5,032 bases of DNA from an uncultured Collinsella sp. (lineage in GTDB: Bacteria > Actinomycetota > Coriobacteriia > Coriobacteriales > Coriobacteriaceae): NCBI GenBank assembly GCA_902482185.1, contig CABSZR010000124.1, forward strand, positions 1 through 5,032. Direction: 5' to 3'. The notes below the pieces were generated by a model. The model searched no databases. It was not told the DNA's origin and was given only the letters and a program-made list of their open reading frames with translations. The position numbers and the translations under genes were made by a program. Below, one piece after another: positions 4,673 through 5,032 of this stretch; positions within the stretch are counted from its first letter, which is position 1, and each line of letters starts with the position of its first letter.

Positions 4673-5032
4673 ACCAGGATCTCGTTCACGTGCTTCCGCA
4701 CCGTCGAGTAAGAGCTGCCGAGCTTCTGTTTACGGGCGTCGCCGTTGCCGAACTCGCCGTTGGTGACACAGCGCACAACGCTATACGGATCGAGATGGGT
4801 GAGGTGAACATACGCGATAGGTACAGGGCCGGGGTCTCTAGCGTGTGGCGCCAGCCGCTCATCACCGCAAGAAGGACGCGAGCCCATGCGAAAGCGCCGG
4901 TGATCAGCGTGAATACTCAGCAGATGAATTGGCGATTTTAAGTCGGCTGAAATTGACTCAACCGCCACTTGAGGATCGCGTGCCGAATGTTGGTGTAAGG
5001 GGCCGCTTCCCTTGCCGCAGAAAGCAGGAAGC
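4669..5032 (-). CDS. C-terminal part of a CW_7-domain (Cpl-7-like) cell-wall-binding protein, partial
   Basis: The frame is open from the right edge to TGA at 4671-4669. Its last 42 residues run LDPYSVVRCVTNGEFGNGDA, then RKQKLGSSYSTVRKHVNEIL and V. This matches the CW_7 repeat pattern (V---V--G-(F/W)GNG--R---L---Y--V---VN), which binds peptidoglycan in phage lysins such as Cpl-7 and in bacterial cell-wall hydrolases. The catalytic part would lie upstream, outside the window. Upstream of about 4806 the frame, although open, lacks recognisable sequence and has no convincing linker. A shift from another frame near 4930-4970 is possible, because that neighbouring frame looks equally protein-like there. 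The protein is therefore either a partial gene or a broken one. It overlaps the small membrane protein gene by four bases. Confidence 0.55.
   Translation of the reverse strand, partial: LPAFCGKGSGPLHQHSARDPQVAVESISADLKSPIHLLSIHADHRRFRMGSRPSCGDERLAPHARDPGPVPIAYVHLTHLDPYSVVRCVTNGEFGNGDARKQKLGSSYSTVRKHVNEILV

Noticed and set aside
4447..4941. Continuation of the abi start frame to 231 codons
   Set aside because: Similarity to the family stops at about residue 67. The remainder is antisense to the small membrane protein and the CW_7 frame, and is rich in Arg, His and Ala without any domain.

Overview
This 5.0 kb window looks like an accessory, partly decayed stretch of a bacterial chromosome. 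The base composition is moderately GC-rich. An integrase tail, a CW_7-type lysin tail and a beta-rich surface-protein repeat resemble proteins I associate with gut and oral Actinomycetota of the class Coriobacteriia. That placement is inference from protein style, not from a marker gene, and the genus cannot be read.

Only two genes are clearly intact. They lie on the minus strand as an overlapping pair: a family 2 glycosyltransferase (3721 to 2687), then a Wzx-type polysaccharide flippase (start best placed at 2694, end 1123). They share 8 bases, so translation is probably coupled. The glycosyltransferase would add a sugar to a lipid-linked glycan at the inner membrane face and the flippase would move such a glycan outward. 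No polymerase, priming transferase or sugar-nucleotide gene is present. A good Rho-independent terminator for this strand lies at 963-995.

The left end holds debris. A minus-strand fragment of a repeat-type surface protein (227 to beyond base 1) is followed by a plus-strand tyrosine-recombinase remnant (about 332-871). The remnant has an in-frame stop, has lost its catalytic arginine, and contains a short segment with two back-to-back inverted repeats.

The right end holds the most interesting part. A plus-strand promoter (4066-4095) precedes a roughly 120-nt region with pseudoknot-like pairing and a terminator (ending about 4224), then an Abi_2/AbiF-family gene with a good ribosome binding site. 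This is the layout of AbiF-type RNA/HEPN-RNase modules. Here the protein gene has lost its middle, including the expected HEPN catalytic motif, and its two ends are out of frame, so the RNA appears to have outlived its protein partner. Converging from the right on the minus strand are the C-terminal end of a CW_7-domain cell-wall-binding protein and a 39-residue single-span membrane protein joined to it by an ATGA overlap.
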